Source: Hyphomonadaceae bacterium
GTDB lineage: Bacteria > Pseudomonadota > Alphaproteobacteria > Caulobacterales > Aquidulcibacteraceae
Length of the DNA: 64,000 nucleotides
Assembly (NCBI GenBank): GCA_009773395.1
Contig: WRPI01000004.1
Location: 1-64,000, forward strand
Direction of reading: 5' to 3'
This document shows, piece by piece, positions 37,248 through 47,123 of the stretch. How positions within the stretch are numbered: position 1 is the stretch's first letter; every line of letters starts with the position of its first letter. A program made the translations under genes and the position numbers. The notes beneath the pieces were generated by a model. The model ran no database searches and was not told where the DNA came from. It saw nothing but the letters and a program-made list of their open reading frames with translations.

Positions 37248-39257
37248 TTACAAAACTTGCTGTACAGCCTCGATAAGCTTTTCACAAGTAAGGCCGAAGT
37301 GCTGATACAAATCTTTTGCAGGCGCGCTTTCACCAAAAGTGGAAATTCCAAGAATTTTGCCGCCACGTCCAACATATTTATGCCAGAAATCGGGGTGCGC
37401 CGCTTCAATTGCGACATTTGGAAGCGCAAGTGGTAAAACGCTGTTTTGGTATTCTTGGGGTTGCCTATCAAAAACATTGGTTGAAGGCATGGAAACTACA
37501 TTCACCGCGATATTTTTGGCTGCCAATGCTTGTTGGGCAGCAATAGCGATTTCAACTTCGGAGCCAGTTGCAATGATATTTGCTTTGGCGTTTGGTTTGG
37601 CGCTTAGCACATAACCGCCCATTTTAATTCCCGCATTGTGGCTAGCGTCAGTTAGTGGTGGTAAGTTTTGCCGTGACAGCGCCAGCGCACTCGGCCCATT
37701 TTTGTGCTTTAGTGCGCTCGCCCAGGCAATTGCGGTTTCAAGCGCGTCACATGGCCGCCACACATCAAGATTGGGGATAATCCGCAATGATGGAATATGT
37801 TCAATTGATTGGTGGGTTGGGCCATCTTCACCGAGGCCAATACTATCATGCGTGAAAACATGAATAATGCGAATTTTCATCAATGCAGCCATGCGGATTG
37901 CATTGCGTGAATAGTCACTAAAGGTCAAAAACGTGCCGCCAAATGGCAAATATCCGCCATAAAGCGCCATGCCGTTCATTATTGCTGCCATGCCAAATTC
38001 ACGCACACCATAAGACAAATGATTGCCCCACTTATCACGCCCTGCAACCACATGGCCCTTGAAATTGGTCAGGTTCGAACCTGTCAAATCGGCGCTACCG
38101 CCAAAAAATTCTGGGCATAAAGGCGCAAAAGCATCAAGCGCCATTTGGCTGGCTTTGCGAGTTGCAACATTTGGCTTGGCTTCGGCTGTCGCATTGAAAA
38201 TCGCTTCGGCCTTTTGGTCAAAATCCGCGGATAATTCGCCGTTTAAGCGCCGTAAAAGCTCCGCAGCCAATTCCGGGTGGGCCGCGCTGTAATTCTTGAA
38301 CTTTGCGTCCCAAATATTTTGCGCGGCGTCGCCTGTGGGTTTGGCATCCCAAGCCGCATAAATATCGGCAGGTATCTCAAATGGCGCATGTTCCCAGCCA
38401 AGCTCTTTGCGGGTTGCCGCCACTTCGTCCGCGCCTAATGCCGCGCCATGCACGTCATGGGTTCCAGCTTTATTCGGCGAGCCTCTGCCAATAATGGTTT
38501 TGGCAATAATTAATGTTGGCTTGCCGTCCGCCAATGTACCTTGCGCTTTGGCATCAGTAATAGCGGCATCAACGGCCCCAACATCATGCCCATTAACGTC
38601 CGAAATTACTTTCCAACCATAAGCTTCAAAGCGTTTTGCAGTGTCATCAGTAAACCAACCATCGACATGACCATCAATTGAAATGCCATTGTCATCATAA
38701 ATCGCGATGAGTTTTGAAAGCCGCAAAGTGCCTGCAAGTGAGCAAACTTCATGCGAAATCCCTTCCATCATGCAGCCATCGCCGAGAAACACATAAGTGA
38801 AATTATCGACCACTTCGTGTCCGTCACGATTGAATTCTTGTGCCAATAATTTCTCACCCAAAGCCATGCCAACAGCATTGGCAATGCCCTGCCCCAATGG
38901 GCCAGTAGTGGTTTCAACGCCTATAGTTATGCCATATTCGGGGTGGCCAGCAGTTTTTGAATGGAGTTTGCGAAAGCTCTTAATCTCCTCAATTGGCAAA
39001 TTATAGCCAGTTAAATGCAACAATGAATATAGCAACATCGAGCCATGTCCGTTTGATAATACAAATCTGTCTCGGCTCGGCATTTTGGGATTTTGCGGAT
39101 TGTGATGGAGATGATTGCCCCATAATGAAACCGCAATTTCGGCCATGCCCATTGGCGCACCCGGATGCCCAGACTTCGCAGCTTCCACCGCATCTACCGA
39201 CAACATACGGATTGCGTGTGCCATTTTGTTGGCATTTTTGTGCTGATTATTAGTCAT
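37248..39257 (-). CDS. tkt: Transketolase
   Basis: 669 residues. Thiamine-diphosphate site [39 protein letters not shown]-terminal [15 protein letters not shown], middle [20 protein letters not shown], and the C-terminal domain are intact. It moves two-carbon units in the CBB and pentose-phosphate cycles. Fourth gene of the operon: prk lies 41 bases upstream and fba 15 bases downstream. No second tkt is in the window. Confidence 0.97.
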   Translation of the reverse strand: MTNNQHKNANKMAHAIRMLSVDAVEAAKSGHPGAPMGMAEIAVSLWGNHLHHNPQNPKMPSRDRFVLSNGHGSMLLYSLLHLTGYNLPIEEIKSFRKLHSKTAGHPEYGITIGVETTTGPLGQGIANAVGMALGEKLLAQEFNRDGHEVVDNFTYVFLGDGCMMEGISHEVCSLAGTLRLSKLIAIYDDNGISIDGHVDGWFTDDTAKRFEAYGWKVISDVNGHDVGAVDAAITDAKAQGTLADGKPTLIIAKTIIGRGSPNKAGTHDVHGAALGADEVAATRKELGWEHAPFEIPADIYAAWDAKPTGDAAQNIWDAKFKNYSAAHPELAAELLRRLNGELSADFDQKAEAIFNATAEAKPNVATRKASQMALDAFAPLCPEFFGGSADLTGSNLTNFKGHVVAGRDKWGNHLSYGVREFGMAAIMNGMALYGGYLPFGGTFLTFSDYSRNAIRMAALMKIRIIHVFTHDSIGLGEDGPTHQSIEHIPSLRIIPNLDVWRPCDALETAIAWASALKHKNGPSALALSRQNLPPLTDASHNAGIKMGGYVLSAKPNAKANIIATGSEVEIAIAAQQALAAKNIAVNVVSMPSTNVFDRQPQEYQNSVLPLALPNVAIEAAHPDFWHKYVGRGGKILGISTFGESAPAKDLYQHFGLTCEKLIEAVQQVL

Positions 39258-39298
39258 TATTGCGCCCCTTGTTTAATTCTCAATTTAGTTATTGCCAC

Positions 39299-40180
39299 TT
39301 ATCCCAAAAGGGCGCTTTGACGCCTTTCCATCATGCGCCAAATAAAAGGCGTGAAAATCAATTGCATCGCCAATTCCATTTTCCCACCCGGCACAACAAT
39401 AGTATTTGCCCGAGACATGAAAGAGCGGTCGATCATGCTCAACAAATATGGGAAATCAATGCCTTTTGGGTTTCGGAAGCGGATTACAACGATGGACTCA
39501 CTTGGTGATGGAATATCCTTCGTAATGAAGGGATTCGATGTATCAACCAAGGGAACGCGCTGAAAATTGACATCAGTTTGTGAAAATTGCGGCACAACAT
39601 AATTCACATAATCTGGCATACGCCGCAATATTGTGTCGGTTACGGCTTCGGTTGAATATCCACGTTTAGACTTGTCGCGAATAAGTTTTTGAATCCATTC
39701 AAGATTTATTACTGGCACAACGCCAATTAGCAAATCAGGATATTGCGCTATATTAACAGTTTCGGTTTTTACAGCGCCGTGAAGACCTTCATAGAATAGC
39801 AAATCGGTATTTTCTGGCAAATCTTCCCAAGGTGTAAAAGTGCCGGGTTCTTGATTGAATGGTTTGGCTTCTTCATGGTTATGAAGATAAAGCCTGCGTT
39901 TGCCAGTTCCGCTTTCGCTATAGGTTCGGAAAAGATTTTCGATTTCTGGGAATAAATTGGTATCAGGCCCAAAATGCGAATAATTTTTATTGTGCATTTT
40001 TTCGGCTTCTGCAGCGCGCTCTTTCATTTGGGTTCGGTCAAAAGCGTGGAAACTGTCGCCTTCAATAAAAGCGGCATTGACGTTTTCACGCCTAAATATA
40101 TTCGCAAAAGTTTCGGTGACCGACGTAGTGCCAGCGCCAGATGAGCCAGTGATTGCAATGATTGGATGTAAGTGTGACAT
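39299..40180 (-). CDS. prk: Phosphoribulokinase
   Basis: 293 residues, the short proteobacterial form. The P-loop GSSGAGTTSV begins near residue 12, with HPIIAITG before it; EGDSFHAFDRTQMKERAAEAE and NYSHFGPDTNLFPEIENLFRTYSESGTGKRRLYLHNHEEA are typical ribulose-5-phosphate-binding regions. LLFYEGLHGAV gives the catalytic base region. PRK has no known role but making ribulose 1,5-bisphosphate, so it is strong evidence for a CBB cycle. The enzyme is usually octameric and activated by NADH in this class; that is family knowledge. Confidence 0.97.
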   Translation of the reverse strand: MSHLHPIIAITGSSGAGTTSVTETFANIFRRENVNAAFIEGDSFHAFDRTQMKERAAEAEKMHNKNYSHFGPDTNLFPEIENLFRTYSESGTGKRRLYLHNHEEAKPFNQEPGTFTPWEDLPENTDLLFYEGLHGAVKTETVNIAQYPDLLIGVVPVINLEWIQKLIRDKSKRGYSTEAVTDTILRRMPDYVNYVVPQFSQTDVNFQRVPLVDTSNPFITKDIPSPSESIVVIRFRNPKGIDFPYLLSMIDRSFMSRANTIVVPGGKMELAMQLIFTPFIWRMMERRQSALLG

Positions 40181-40192
40181 TCAATTTTCCTC

Positions 40193-41272
40193 TCAATCGC
40201 GAAATAAAGACCGATGTGCGAAAAGCGGCTCATCAGATTTGGGGGTAATCGGTTCGCGATGATATTTTTCAATCCGATTGACTTCATTTTTGGAGCCGAA
40301 AATCAGACCGATGCGTTGGTGAAGCTCTTTGGGGACAATTTCAAGCATCGGCTTTTCGCCAGTTGAACATCTTCCGCCCGCCTGTTCCATTATCATGGCA
40401 ATCGGATTTGCTTCATACAAAAGGCGTAAACGACCAGCTATTTTCGGGTCTTTAGTATCTCGGGGATACATAAAAACCCCTCCGCGCATAAGAATGCGGT
40501 GCGCCTCGGCAACCATCGACGCAATCCAGCGCATGTTGAAGTCCTTGCCCCGTGGGCCAGTTTTGCCTTTCAGGCATTCATCAACATAGCGTTTAATTGG
40601 CGCCTGCCAAAACCTGCTGTTGGAAGCGTTAATTGCAAATTCATTAGTATCGGGCGGTATTTGGATATCGCGGTGGGTTAACATGAATTCACCAATGCGC
40701 GGATCCAACGTAAACCCTTGAACCCCATTGCCAACCGTTAGCATAAGCATTGTAGTGGGCCCATAAATCGCATAACCCGCAGCGACCTGCGTCGCGCCAG
40801 TTTGCATAAAGTCAGCCTCAATAACATCGCGGCCATCATCGGGCCCTTTTAGGATTGAAAAAATTGAACCAACCGATACATTTACATCAATGTTCGAAGA
40901 CCCATCTAAAGGATCAAAAACCAAAAGATATTTCCCGCGCCTATATGATTTGGGGATTTGATATGGAAGCTCCATTTCTTCGGACGCCATACCCGCAAGA
41001 TGGCCACAGCGCTCATTACGCTCGATGAAAACTCGGTTTGAAATTACATCGAGCTTTTTTTGGGTTTCTCCTTGAACATTGATATTGCCGCCTTCTTCGG
41101 CAACCGCGCCACCGTTACCAGTGAGTTCACCCATCGCAACTGCACTTGATATTGCTTTGCAGGCGACCGCGATATCCAGAAGCAGGCCGTTGAGATTGCC
41201 ACTAGCTTTTGGAAATCTCTGTCTTTCGGAAATCAGAAATTGGGTTAAAGTGACATGATGTGAAATTGGCAT
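40193..41272 (-). CDS. fbp: Fructose-1,6-bisphosphatase, class 1
   Basis: 359 residues. [27 protein letters not shown] (metal site, about residue 120), [26 protein letters not shown] and [50 protein letters not shown] are class 1 FBPase signatures. It hydrolyses fructose 1,6-bisphosphate in the cycle's regeneration phase and in gluconeogenesis. Second gene in the operon, eight bases after rpe, with prk 12 bases on. Confidence 0.97.
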   Translation of the reverse strand: MPISHHVTLTQFLISERQRFPKASGNLNGLLLDIAVACKAISSAVAMGELTGNGGAVAEEGGNINVQGETQKKLDVISNRVFIERNERCGHLAGMASEEMELPYQIPKSYRRGKYLLVFDPLDGSSNIDVNVSVGSIFSILKGPDDGRDVIEADFMQTGATQVAAGYAIYGPTTMLMLTVGNGVQGFTLDPRIGEFMLTHRDIQIPPDTNEFAINASNSRFWQAPIKRYVDECLKGKTGPRGKDFNMRWIASMVAEAHRILMRGGVFMYPRDTKDPKIAGRLRLLYEANPIAMIMEQAGGRCSTGEKPMLEIVPKELHQRIGLIFGSKNEVNRIEKYHREPITPKSDEPLFAHRSLFRD

Positions 41273-41280
41273 GAGGTTTC

Positions 41281-41976
41281 CTAACCAATTGTCGCTGCTT
41301 GCGCCTTTAATTGCTCAATTATGCCTTTATAGCCGCCGTCAGCGTCTTTTGCGCCAAACACAGCCGAGCCAGCAACGAAAGTATCAGCACCCGCACGGGC
41401 AATTTCGGCGATATTGTCAGTCTTCACGCCACCATCAACTTCGAGCCAAATATCTTGGCCGCCATTTTGGACATGCGCATCAATAAGCGCCCGCACTTGG
41501 CGCAGTTTTGGCAATGTCGATGGAATAAAACTCTGTCCGCCAAAGCCCGGATTAACACTCATAAGCAAAACCAAATCGAGCTTATCAAGAACGTGATTAA
41601 GGCATTCTATCGGCGTGGCTGGGTTCAAAACCAACCCCGCCATGCAGCCATTATCTTTGATAAGCGAAAGCGTTCTGTCGATATGGCGGCTGGCTTCGGG
41701 GTGGAAAGTGATAATATTTGCACCGGCTTTGGCAAACATCGGGATAAGCGCATCAACTGGCTCTACCATTAAATGCACATCAATCGGGATCGAAACATGG
41801 GGCCTAATGGCTTCGCATACCAAAGGCCCGATGGTAAGGTTTGGCACGAAATGATTATCCATCACGTCAAAATGCACCAAATCAGCCCCCGCAGCCTCAA
41901 TCGCGCGCACTTCCGCGCCCAGATTGGCAAAATCCGCGGATAAAATTGACGGTGCTATACGGACAGGTTTTTTCAT
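41281..41976 (-). CDS. rpe: Ribulose-phosphate 3-epimerase
   Basis: 231 residues. [72 protein letters not shown] and [33 protein letters not shown] are diagnostic of this TIM barrel. It interconverts xylulose 5-phosphate and ribulose 5-phosphate. First gene of the CBB operon; a TTGACA promoter lies about 95 bases upstream on the minus strand. Confidence 0.98.
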   Translation of the reverse strand: MKKPVRIAPSILSADFANLGAEVRAIEAAGADLVHFDVMDNHFVPNLTIGPLVCEAIRPHVSIPIDVHLMVEPVDALIPMFAKAGANIITFHPEASRHIDRTLSLIKDNGCMAGLVLNPATPIECLNHVLDKLDLVLLMSVNPGFGGQSFIPSTLPKLRQVRALIDAHVQNGGQDIWLEVDGGVKTDNIAEIARAGADTFVAGSAVFGAKDADGGYKGIIEQLKAQAATIG

Positions 41977-42070
41977 GCGTGCCTAATAGAATGTTTGACG
42001 GTTAAAGTGAAGTAGGAGCCAAAAACCGCCCTTTGGCCACAAAACCATATCATTTAATATCAATCGGCAT

Positions 42071-42098
42071 TTGATACAGCGGAAATCCGCCATGTCAA
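42071..42098 (-). promoter_or_regulatory. Candidate promoter with operator palindrome for the CBB operon
   Basis: On the minus strand TTGACA and TATCAA are 16 bases apart and lie at the ends of an imperfect 28-base palindrome whose core is GCGGA-AA-TCCGC. A regulator bound there would sit on the RNA-polymerase site. A second perfect dyad, ATATTCGAATAT, lies upstream near 42116-42127. No cbbR gene is nearby. Confidence 0.5.
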
Positions 42099-42318
42099 GT
42101 ATTAGTAATAAAGAATATTCGAATATATGCATAAATACGCTGTTTGGTCGTATGAAATGCGATTTTTGCGAGCGGATTTTGCTGGTTGGGGCAAAACACT
42201 ATCATTTGTCATCATTTTGGTTTCGGCACGATAGGTAACAAGCCCGCCAAAACCCCGCTGGTTTTCATGATAGCATTGGAGGCGAGGAGTAGGATAGCGA
42301 CTTTGAGGTTTTTTGTCT

Positions 42319-42504
42319 GGAACGGTCTTAAGGACAGGTTTGCCTTAAGCCCATTCACCTATTATCCCTTCGCGCCCTAGGCTTTTGTCAAGTCCCGAAG
42401 CCGCTTTGCGGTCGCGCTTTGCGCGAGGACTTGACAAAATCCTAGGGCGCCAAACAAACTTAATGAATGGTTTTGGAAAAGCACGATTTTCCATAAACCA
42501 TTCC
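42319..42504 (-). repeat. Repeat family 1, copy 2: multi-hairpin cruciform element
   Basis: Reverse-oriented copy of the 18579-18765 element. Hairpins at 42320-42356, 42372-42450 (arms starting GCGCCCTAGG) and 42465-42503 correspond to those of copy 1. The stem sequences differ, but paired positions changed together, for example CTCAAGG/CCTTGAG in copy 1 against CTTAAGG/CCTTAAG here, and TGGC/GCCA against TGGAAAA/TTTTCCA. Confidence 0.85.
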
Positions 42505-42653
42505 AAAGCAATTTTCTTCTTTGCAAATATGCATCAAAGATAATTCATCTTGAACATACGTAGCTCTGCTGCTGCAAGTTTATCGATGCGGTGGGGAAAG
42601 GTGCATCAAACTTAGGCTTGGCAACGTAAATCATAGGCGATACTTTCAATTCA

Positions 42654-42983
42654 ATGAAAAACATGACTCTTGACGGCTATGTCGCAACAATTGAACTTGA
42701 TGAAGAAGCGGGGCTTTTTCATGGCGAAGCTATTAACACACGCGATGTTTTGACATTTCAGGGTAGGAATGTTGATTAACTTAGGGCGGCCTTCGCCGAC
42801 ACTTTGGCGGACTATAAGGATTGGTGTTTTGCGCGCGGCAAAACCCCCGAAAAGCCATATTCAGGCAATTTCACTTTGCGCCTATCCCCCGAACTACACC
42901 GCAAAATATCCCTATGGGCAAAAACCAGCAACAAAAGCGTGAATGGGTTGGTGGTGGAGAGCTTGGAGAGGGTGGTGGGGTGA
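42654..42983 (+). pseudogene. HicB-family antitoxin pseudogene (one in-frame stop)
   Basis: Read straight through, the frame encodes 109 codons of a HicB-type antitoxin: MKNMTLDGYVATIELDEEAG...NTRDVLTFQGRNVD, a TAA at 42777-42779, then LRAAFADTLADYKDWCFARGKTPEKPYSGNFTLRLSPELHRK and a short arc/ribbon-like end SNKSVNGLVVESLE. The stop replaces what is usually a glutamate codon, so a single G-to-T change explains it. No frameshift is present. No HicA toxin was recognised on either side. The track's 96-residue ORF at 42821 is an out-of-frame shadow. Confidence 0.8.
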
Positions 42984-43138
42984 GACAACATGGTCTTTCC
43001 TATTCCACCTTTGACTTTAATAGCAATTATGAAGCAAGGCTATCGTATTTCAAAAAATATCTCTATGAATTGACAATATTCTTGTTTGTGGCGAATCTAT
43101 CTAACGATTAGCTACAAAAGATAGGCATTGTATACAGA

Positions 43139-44884
43139 ATGATTACTCGAATTGAGTTGGAGAATTTTAAGAGATTTGACAAATTCGTAATAAAGGCTGC
43201 GAGTGGAAATATACTAGTCGGCCCAAATAATTCGGGAAAATCTTCCATCCTTGACGCGCTTCGAATTTTGGACGCATGCTATCGATATTCGAAAACGAAG
43301 AAGCCCCAACCCATTCAAGTCGATACTGGATATTCGGACGGCTACATTATTCCATCCAATTATTTACCAATTTCGATGGATTATGTTGCAAGAAATTATG
43401 ATGAAAACGATGCTGTAATAAAGATAAAACATGAAAACGGTGCCGTTGCAGTTATCCGCTTAAATCCCGATAGACAGACAAAATTCTACATAGATTCGGA
43501 AGGAAGGAGGTTTTCATCATCAGAGAAGTTTAGAGCGGCTTTTCCGGTGTCATTTGTAATCGTTCCCACACTGGCACCGCTTGAGGCAAAAGAGGTCTAT
43601 GTTACCGATGAAACCGTAGCGAAAAACAGGTCAACTCGCTTAGCTGCACGAAGTTTTCGAAATATCTGGTACAGAGAATCAGATGACGATTTCAAAGTTT
43701 TCAAGTCAAGAGTAGAGCGAGCGTGGCCTGGAATCGAATTGGTTAAACCGAGGTTAATTGTCGACAAACATAACTGGTTAGAAATGAATTTTGAAGAAAA
43801 TAGAATTCCCAGGGAAATACATTGGGCAGGATTCGGTTTTCAAATATGGTTGCAAATTCATACGCATCTACTGAGAGCAAGCCAAAATTCCATTTTGGTC
43901 TTGGACGAGCCAGACGTGTACTTGCATCCCGATTTACAGCATAAACTTTACCACGATATTAGTAGTCTATTTTCTCAATACTTTGTCGCAACACATGCGC
44001 CAGAAATTATAAATGAAGCAGAAACAAGAGAAATTTTGGTCATAAATCACGGCTCAATGTCCGCAACGCGAATTAAGAACGAGGCCGACTACGACAAGAT
44101 GTTGACTTTTTTGGGTTCAGCTGAAAACGCTGACTTTGCGAAGATTGCTCGTGTTAAAAAAGTAATTTTTGTAGAAGGTCAAGACTTCAAACTTATTAAA
44201 AAGTTAGCAAAAATACTCGGCTTAGATCGGCTATCATCGGATATTACGGCACCAGTATTTCAACTAGGGGGTTTTTCTCAGTGGCGTAGAGCCAAAGAAA
44301 CCGTTTGGGCATTTAAAAATCTGTTAGATGTTGAAATAGAGACCATTTGCTTGTTTGACCGTGATTATCGTTGTGACGACGAAGTTACAGCGTTCATTCA
44401 TGATATGGAAAAAGATGGTATGAAGTGTTTTGTCCTGAAGAAAAAGGAAATCGAAAATTATCTAATATCTGACGTTTTCATAACTCGAATCGCCAATTTG
44501 AAAAGGCACGGAGAGTTACCACCAATCGAACGCGACTGTGTCGGCGACTTAATCAGTGAGGCATGCGAAGAAATGAAAGATGATACTGATAGCCAATTGA
44601 TTTCAAATTACTTGCGGCATCACAAAAGAATCAACAGCAAATCAGATGACTCGAACTTAATTAAGGCTGCGAATAAGATTATAAATGCTGCATGGAAAAG
44701 TTTAGACGGTAAGACAAAAATCTCTTCGGGAAAAGAGCTACTGGGCAAGGTTCTTCATCTTCTAAAATCTAAATTTGGGGTTTCGCTAACTCCGTCTTCT
44801 TTGGCAACGGCAATTAGAGCTGATGAGATTCCTGATGAACTAAGGGATATTCTAGTCCAACTTGACGACTTTTTGGCAAAATAG
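43139..44884 (+). CDS. OLD-family-like ATPase with C-terminal TOPRIM nuclease domain
   Basis: 581 residues. N-terminal SMC/ABC-type ATPase: ITRIELENFKRFDKF, Walker A GPNNSGKSS (residues 28-36), a signature-like helix, and Walker B ILVLDEPDVYLHP near 255 followed by VATHAPEIIN. The C-terminal TOPRIM shows VIFVEGQDF (about 343), CLFDRDYRCDDE (about 405) and KKKEIENYLI, the last resembling DUF4435-type nucleases. OLD proteins cut DNA and many protect against phage (GajA, and in split form AriA/AriB). No helicase partner is present. Arginine codons AGA and AGG look more frequent than in neighbours, which suggests transfer. Placed in an island beside a decayed hicB and two structured repeats. Confidence 0.82.
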   Translation: MITRIELENFKRFDKFVIKAASGNILVGPNNSGKSSILDALRILDACYRYSKTKKPQPIQVDTGYSDGYIIPSNYLPISMDYVARNYDENDAVIKIKHENGAVAVIRLNPDRQTKFYIDSEGRRFSSSEKFRAAFPVSFVIVPTLAPLEAKEVYVTDETVAKNRSTRLAARSFRNIWYRESDDDFKVFKSRVERAWPGIELVKPRLIVDKHNWLEMNFEENRIPREIHWAGFGFQIWLQIHTHLLRASQNSILVLDEPDVYLHPDLQHKLYHDISSLFSQYFVATHAPEIINEAETREILVINHGSMSATRIKNEADYDKMLTFLGSAENADFAKIARVKKVIFVEGQDFKLIKKLAKILGLDRLSSDITAPVFQLGGFSQWRRAKETVWAFKNLLDVEIETICLFDRDYRCDDEVTAFIHDMEKDGMKCFVLKKKEIENYLISDVFITRIANLKRHGELPPIERDCVGDLISEACEEMKDDTDSQLISNYLRHHKRINSKSDDSNLIKAANKIINAAWKSLDGKTKISSGKELLGKVLHLLKSKFGVSLTPSSLATAIRADEIPDELRDILVQLDDFLAK

Positions 44885-45073
44885 CAGATAGGCATTTTCT
44901 GCGAAGAATGTTTAGTATGGGTTTTGGCTGTGAAACTTAATACCTTCCACTTGATTACATTTAATAAGTTTCCACAAAATTTCTTCGTTCCTTGTTAGAT
45001 TTTGGAGTATCACCCCTCCTTCACTTTGTGACCCCTCCCTCAAGCGAAGGAGCTAAGACCAAAACAAAAATGT

Positions 45074-45160
45074 CAAAAATTTCTAAAAACGACGCTTTTT
45101 AGAAATTTTTGTCCGATTTTTCCCAAATTGCTAAGTGAGCGAAGCGAAGGCGGCAATTTG
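45074..45160 (-). repeat. Repeat family 2, copy B: double hairpin with GCGTCG loop
   Basis: Mirror-oriented relative of 21855-21947. A 16-bp stem (45074-45089 with 45096-45111) closes the same loop, read GCGTCG on the minus strand; CAAATTGC and GCAATTTG (45124-45160) make the second hairpin. Three pairs in the 16-bp stem differ from copy A and all remain paired. It sits between the ATPase gene and lepA, which converge. Confidence 0.85.
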
Positions 45161-45166
45161 AAGTAT

Positions 45167-46978
45167 TTAGTTTTCTTCCATCTTCAACGCCGCAATAAAC
45201 GCCTCCTGCGGTATCTCCACTCTTCCGAATTGGCGCATTTTCTTTTTGCCCTCTTTTTGTTTGTCAAGAAGTTTGCGTTTGCGCGAAATATCGCCGCCAT
45301 AGCATTTTGCTGTTACGTCTTTGCGCATGGCGGATATGGTTTCGCGGGCGATAATGCGGCCGCCTATGGCGGCTTGGATGGGGATTTTGAAAAGATGTTG
45401 CGGGATAAGCTCTTTTAGTTTTTCGCACATAACCCGCCCACGGGTTTCGGCGCGGTTGCGGTGGACCAGCATGGATAAAGCATCGACAGGTTCTTCATTG
45501 ACCAAAATCTGCATTTTCACCAAATCACCAATTTGATAGCCATCCATTGAATAATCAAAACTGGCATAGCCTTTGGAAATTGATTTAAGGCGGTCGTAAA
45601 AATCAAACACCACTTCGTTAAGCGGCAAGCCATAGACAAGCATCGCGCGGGTGCCGATATAGCTAATGTCTTTTTGCACGCCGCGCCTATCTTGGCAAAG
45701 TTTGATAATGCTGCCAAGATATTCGTCTGGCGTGAGGATTGTGGCTTTAATCCATGGCTCGTGAATATTTTCAACGCCCATAATTTCGGGCATATCGGCA
45801 GGGTTGTGAAGGCTTATGATATCGCCATTTTTCATTTCAATGTCATAAACAACGCTTGGCGCGGTGGCGATAAGTTCAAGATTAAATTCGCGGGTTAAAC
45901 GCTCTTGAATAATTTCAAGGTGCAATAATCCAAGGAAACCGCAACGAAAACCAAAACCAAGCGCCGCCGAAGTTTCCATTTCATAGCTGAAACTCGCATC
46001 ATTAAGGCGCAATTTGCCCATTGCGGCGCGAAGATCCTCGAATTGTGCAGCATCAACTGGGAAAAGGCCGCAAAAAACCACGGGCTGGGCGGGCTTAAAT
46101 CCAGGAAGCGCCGCTTTGGTTTGGCGTTTTTCTTCAGTGATTGTATCGCCCACCAACGCATCGGCGACTTCTTTAATGCTGGCAGTCAAAAAGCCAATTT
46201 CCCCTGGGCCAAGCACGTCAATATCAGTGATTTTTGGGCAAAATACGCCAACCCTATCAATCGGATAGGTGGCATTGGTTTGCATCATTTTAACGCGCAT
46301 ACCTTTTTTGAGCGTGCCTTCAATGATGCGCACCAAAACTACAACGCCTAAATATTGGTCATAATAAGCGTCCATCAAAAGTGCTTTTAATGGCGCATTT
46401 GGGTCGGCCTCGATGGGTGCGGGCAAGCGGGCAACAATTGCTTCCAAAACTTTGTCAATGCCAAGGCCAGTTTTGGCGGAAATTTCTATTGCTTCGCTCG
46501 CATCAATGCCAATAACTTCTTCAATTTGCGCTTTGATGCGCTCTGGTTCGGCAGCGGGAAGGTCGATTTTATTCAGAACTGGCAAAATTTCCAAATCGGC
46601 ATCAATTGCTTGATAAACATTGGCCAAAGTTTGCGCTTCAACCCCTTGGGACGCATCAACTACCAAAAGTGCGCCTTCACACGCCGCCAAAGAGCGCGAA
46701 ACTTCATAGGCAAAATCCACATGGCCCGGCGTATCAATCAAGTTCAAGACATATTGTTCGCCATTTAATGCATATTCAAGCCGCACAGTTTGCGCCTTTA
46801 TTGTTATGCCGCGTTCGCGCTCAATATCCATATTATCAAGGACTTGCTCCTTCATTTCACGCAATTGCAGGCCGCCAGTTAATTGGATAAGGCGGTCGGA
46901 CAAAGTGGATTTACCATGGTCGATATGGGCGACAATTGAAAAATTGCGAATGTTCTTTTGATTAATCATGGCACTCAT
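45167..46978 (-). CDS. lepA: Elongation factor 4 (LepA)
   Basis: 603 residues. GTPase domain [27 protein letters not shown] with G1 AHIDHGKST, the [37 protein letters not shown]3 region, and NKIDLP for G4. The C-terminal LepA-specific domain ([20 protein letters not shown]) is intact. It acts on stalled or mistranslocated ribosomes at the membrane or in the cytoplasm. An ATG three codons in could also start it. Divergent from the DUF1134 gene. Confidence 0.98.
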   Translation of the reverse strand: MSAMINQKNIRNFSIVAHIDHGKSTLSDRLIQLTGGLQLREMKEQVLDNMDIERERGITIKAQTVRLEYALNGEQYVLNLIDTPGHVDFAYEVSRSLAACEGALLVVDASQGVEAQTLANVYQAIDADLEILPVLNKIDLPAAEPERIKAQIEEVIGIDASEAIEISAKTGLGIDKVLEAIVARLPAPIEADPNAPLKALLMDAYYDQYLGVVVLVRIIEGTLKKGMRVKMMQTNATYPIDRVGVFCPKITDIDVLGPGEIGFLTASIKEVADALVGDTITEEKRQTKAALPGFKPAQPVVFCGLFPVDAAQFEDLRAAMGKLRLNDASFSYEMETSAALGFGFRCGFLGLLHLEIIQERLTREFNLELIATAPSVVYDIEMKNGDIISLHNPADMPEIMGVENIHEPWIKATILTPDEYLGSIIKLCQDRRGVQKDISYIGTRAMLVYGLPLNEVVFDFYDRLKSISKGYASFDYSMDGYQIGDLVKMQILVNEEPVDALSMLVHRNRAETRGRVMCEKLKELIPQHLFKIPIQAAIGGRIIARETISAMRKDVTAKCYGGDISRKRKLLDKQKEGKKKMRQFGRVEIPQEAFIAALKMEEN

Positions 46979-47123
46979 TAGCGCCCATCACCAAATTAAT
47001 GAAGAGGACAAGGCAGCACTGGTATTGTGACGCAAAATTAATTCGCCTGTTAAGCGAGTGTTAGCCATATTGAACGAAAATCCTCGCAAAATTGAACAGC
47101 AATGTTCATGGAGATCTTTCAAA

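Larger units (their letters stand above)
41977..42653. other. 677-base intergenic region upstream of rpe
   Basis: Holds the CBB promoter, repeat family 1 copy 2 (42319-42504), and about 150 bases of AT-rich sequence ahead of the hicB pseudogene. No intact gene seen; the 64-residue plus-strand ORF in the track covers repeat sequence. Confidence 0.75.

Noticed and set aside
36198-42300. RuBisCO or cbbR within the CBB region
   Set aside because: No large or small subunit and no LysR-type regulator could be found on either strand; only the five regeneration genes are present.
42821-43111. 96-residue plus-strand ORF in the track
   Set aside because: It is an out-of-frame overlap of the hicB pseudogene and has low-complexity composition.
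43139-44884. Gabija or PARIS system
   Set aside because: There is no UvrD-like GajB helicase and no separate AriB gene; the single protein is only similar in architecture.
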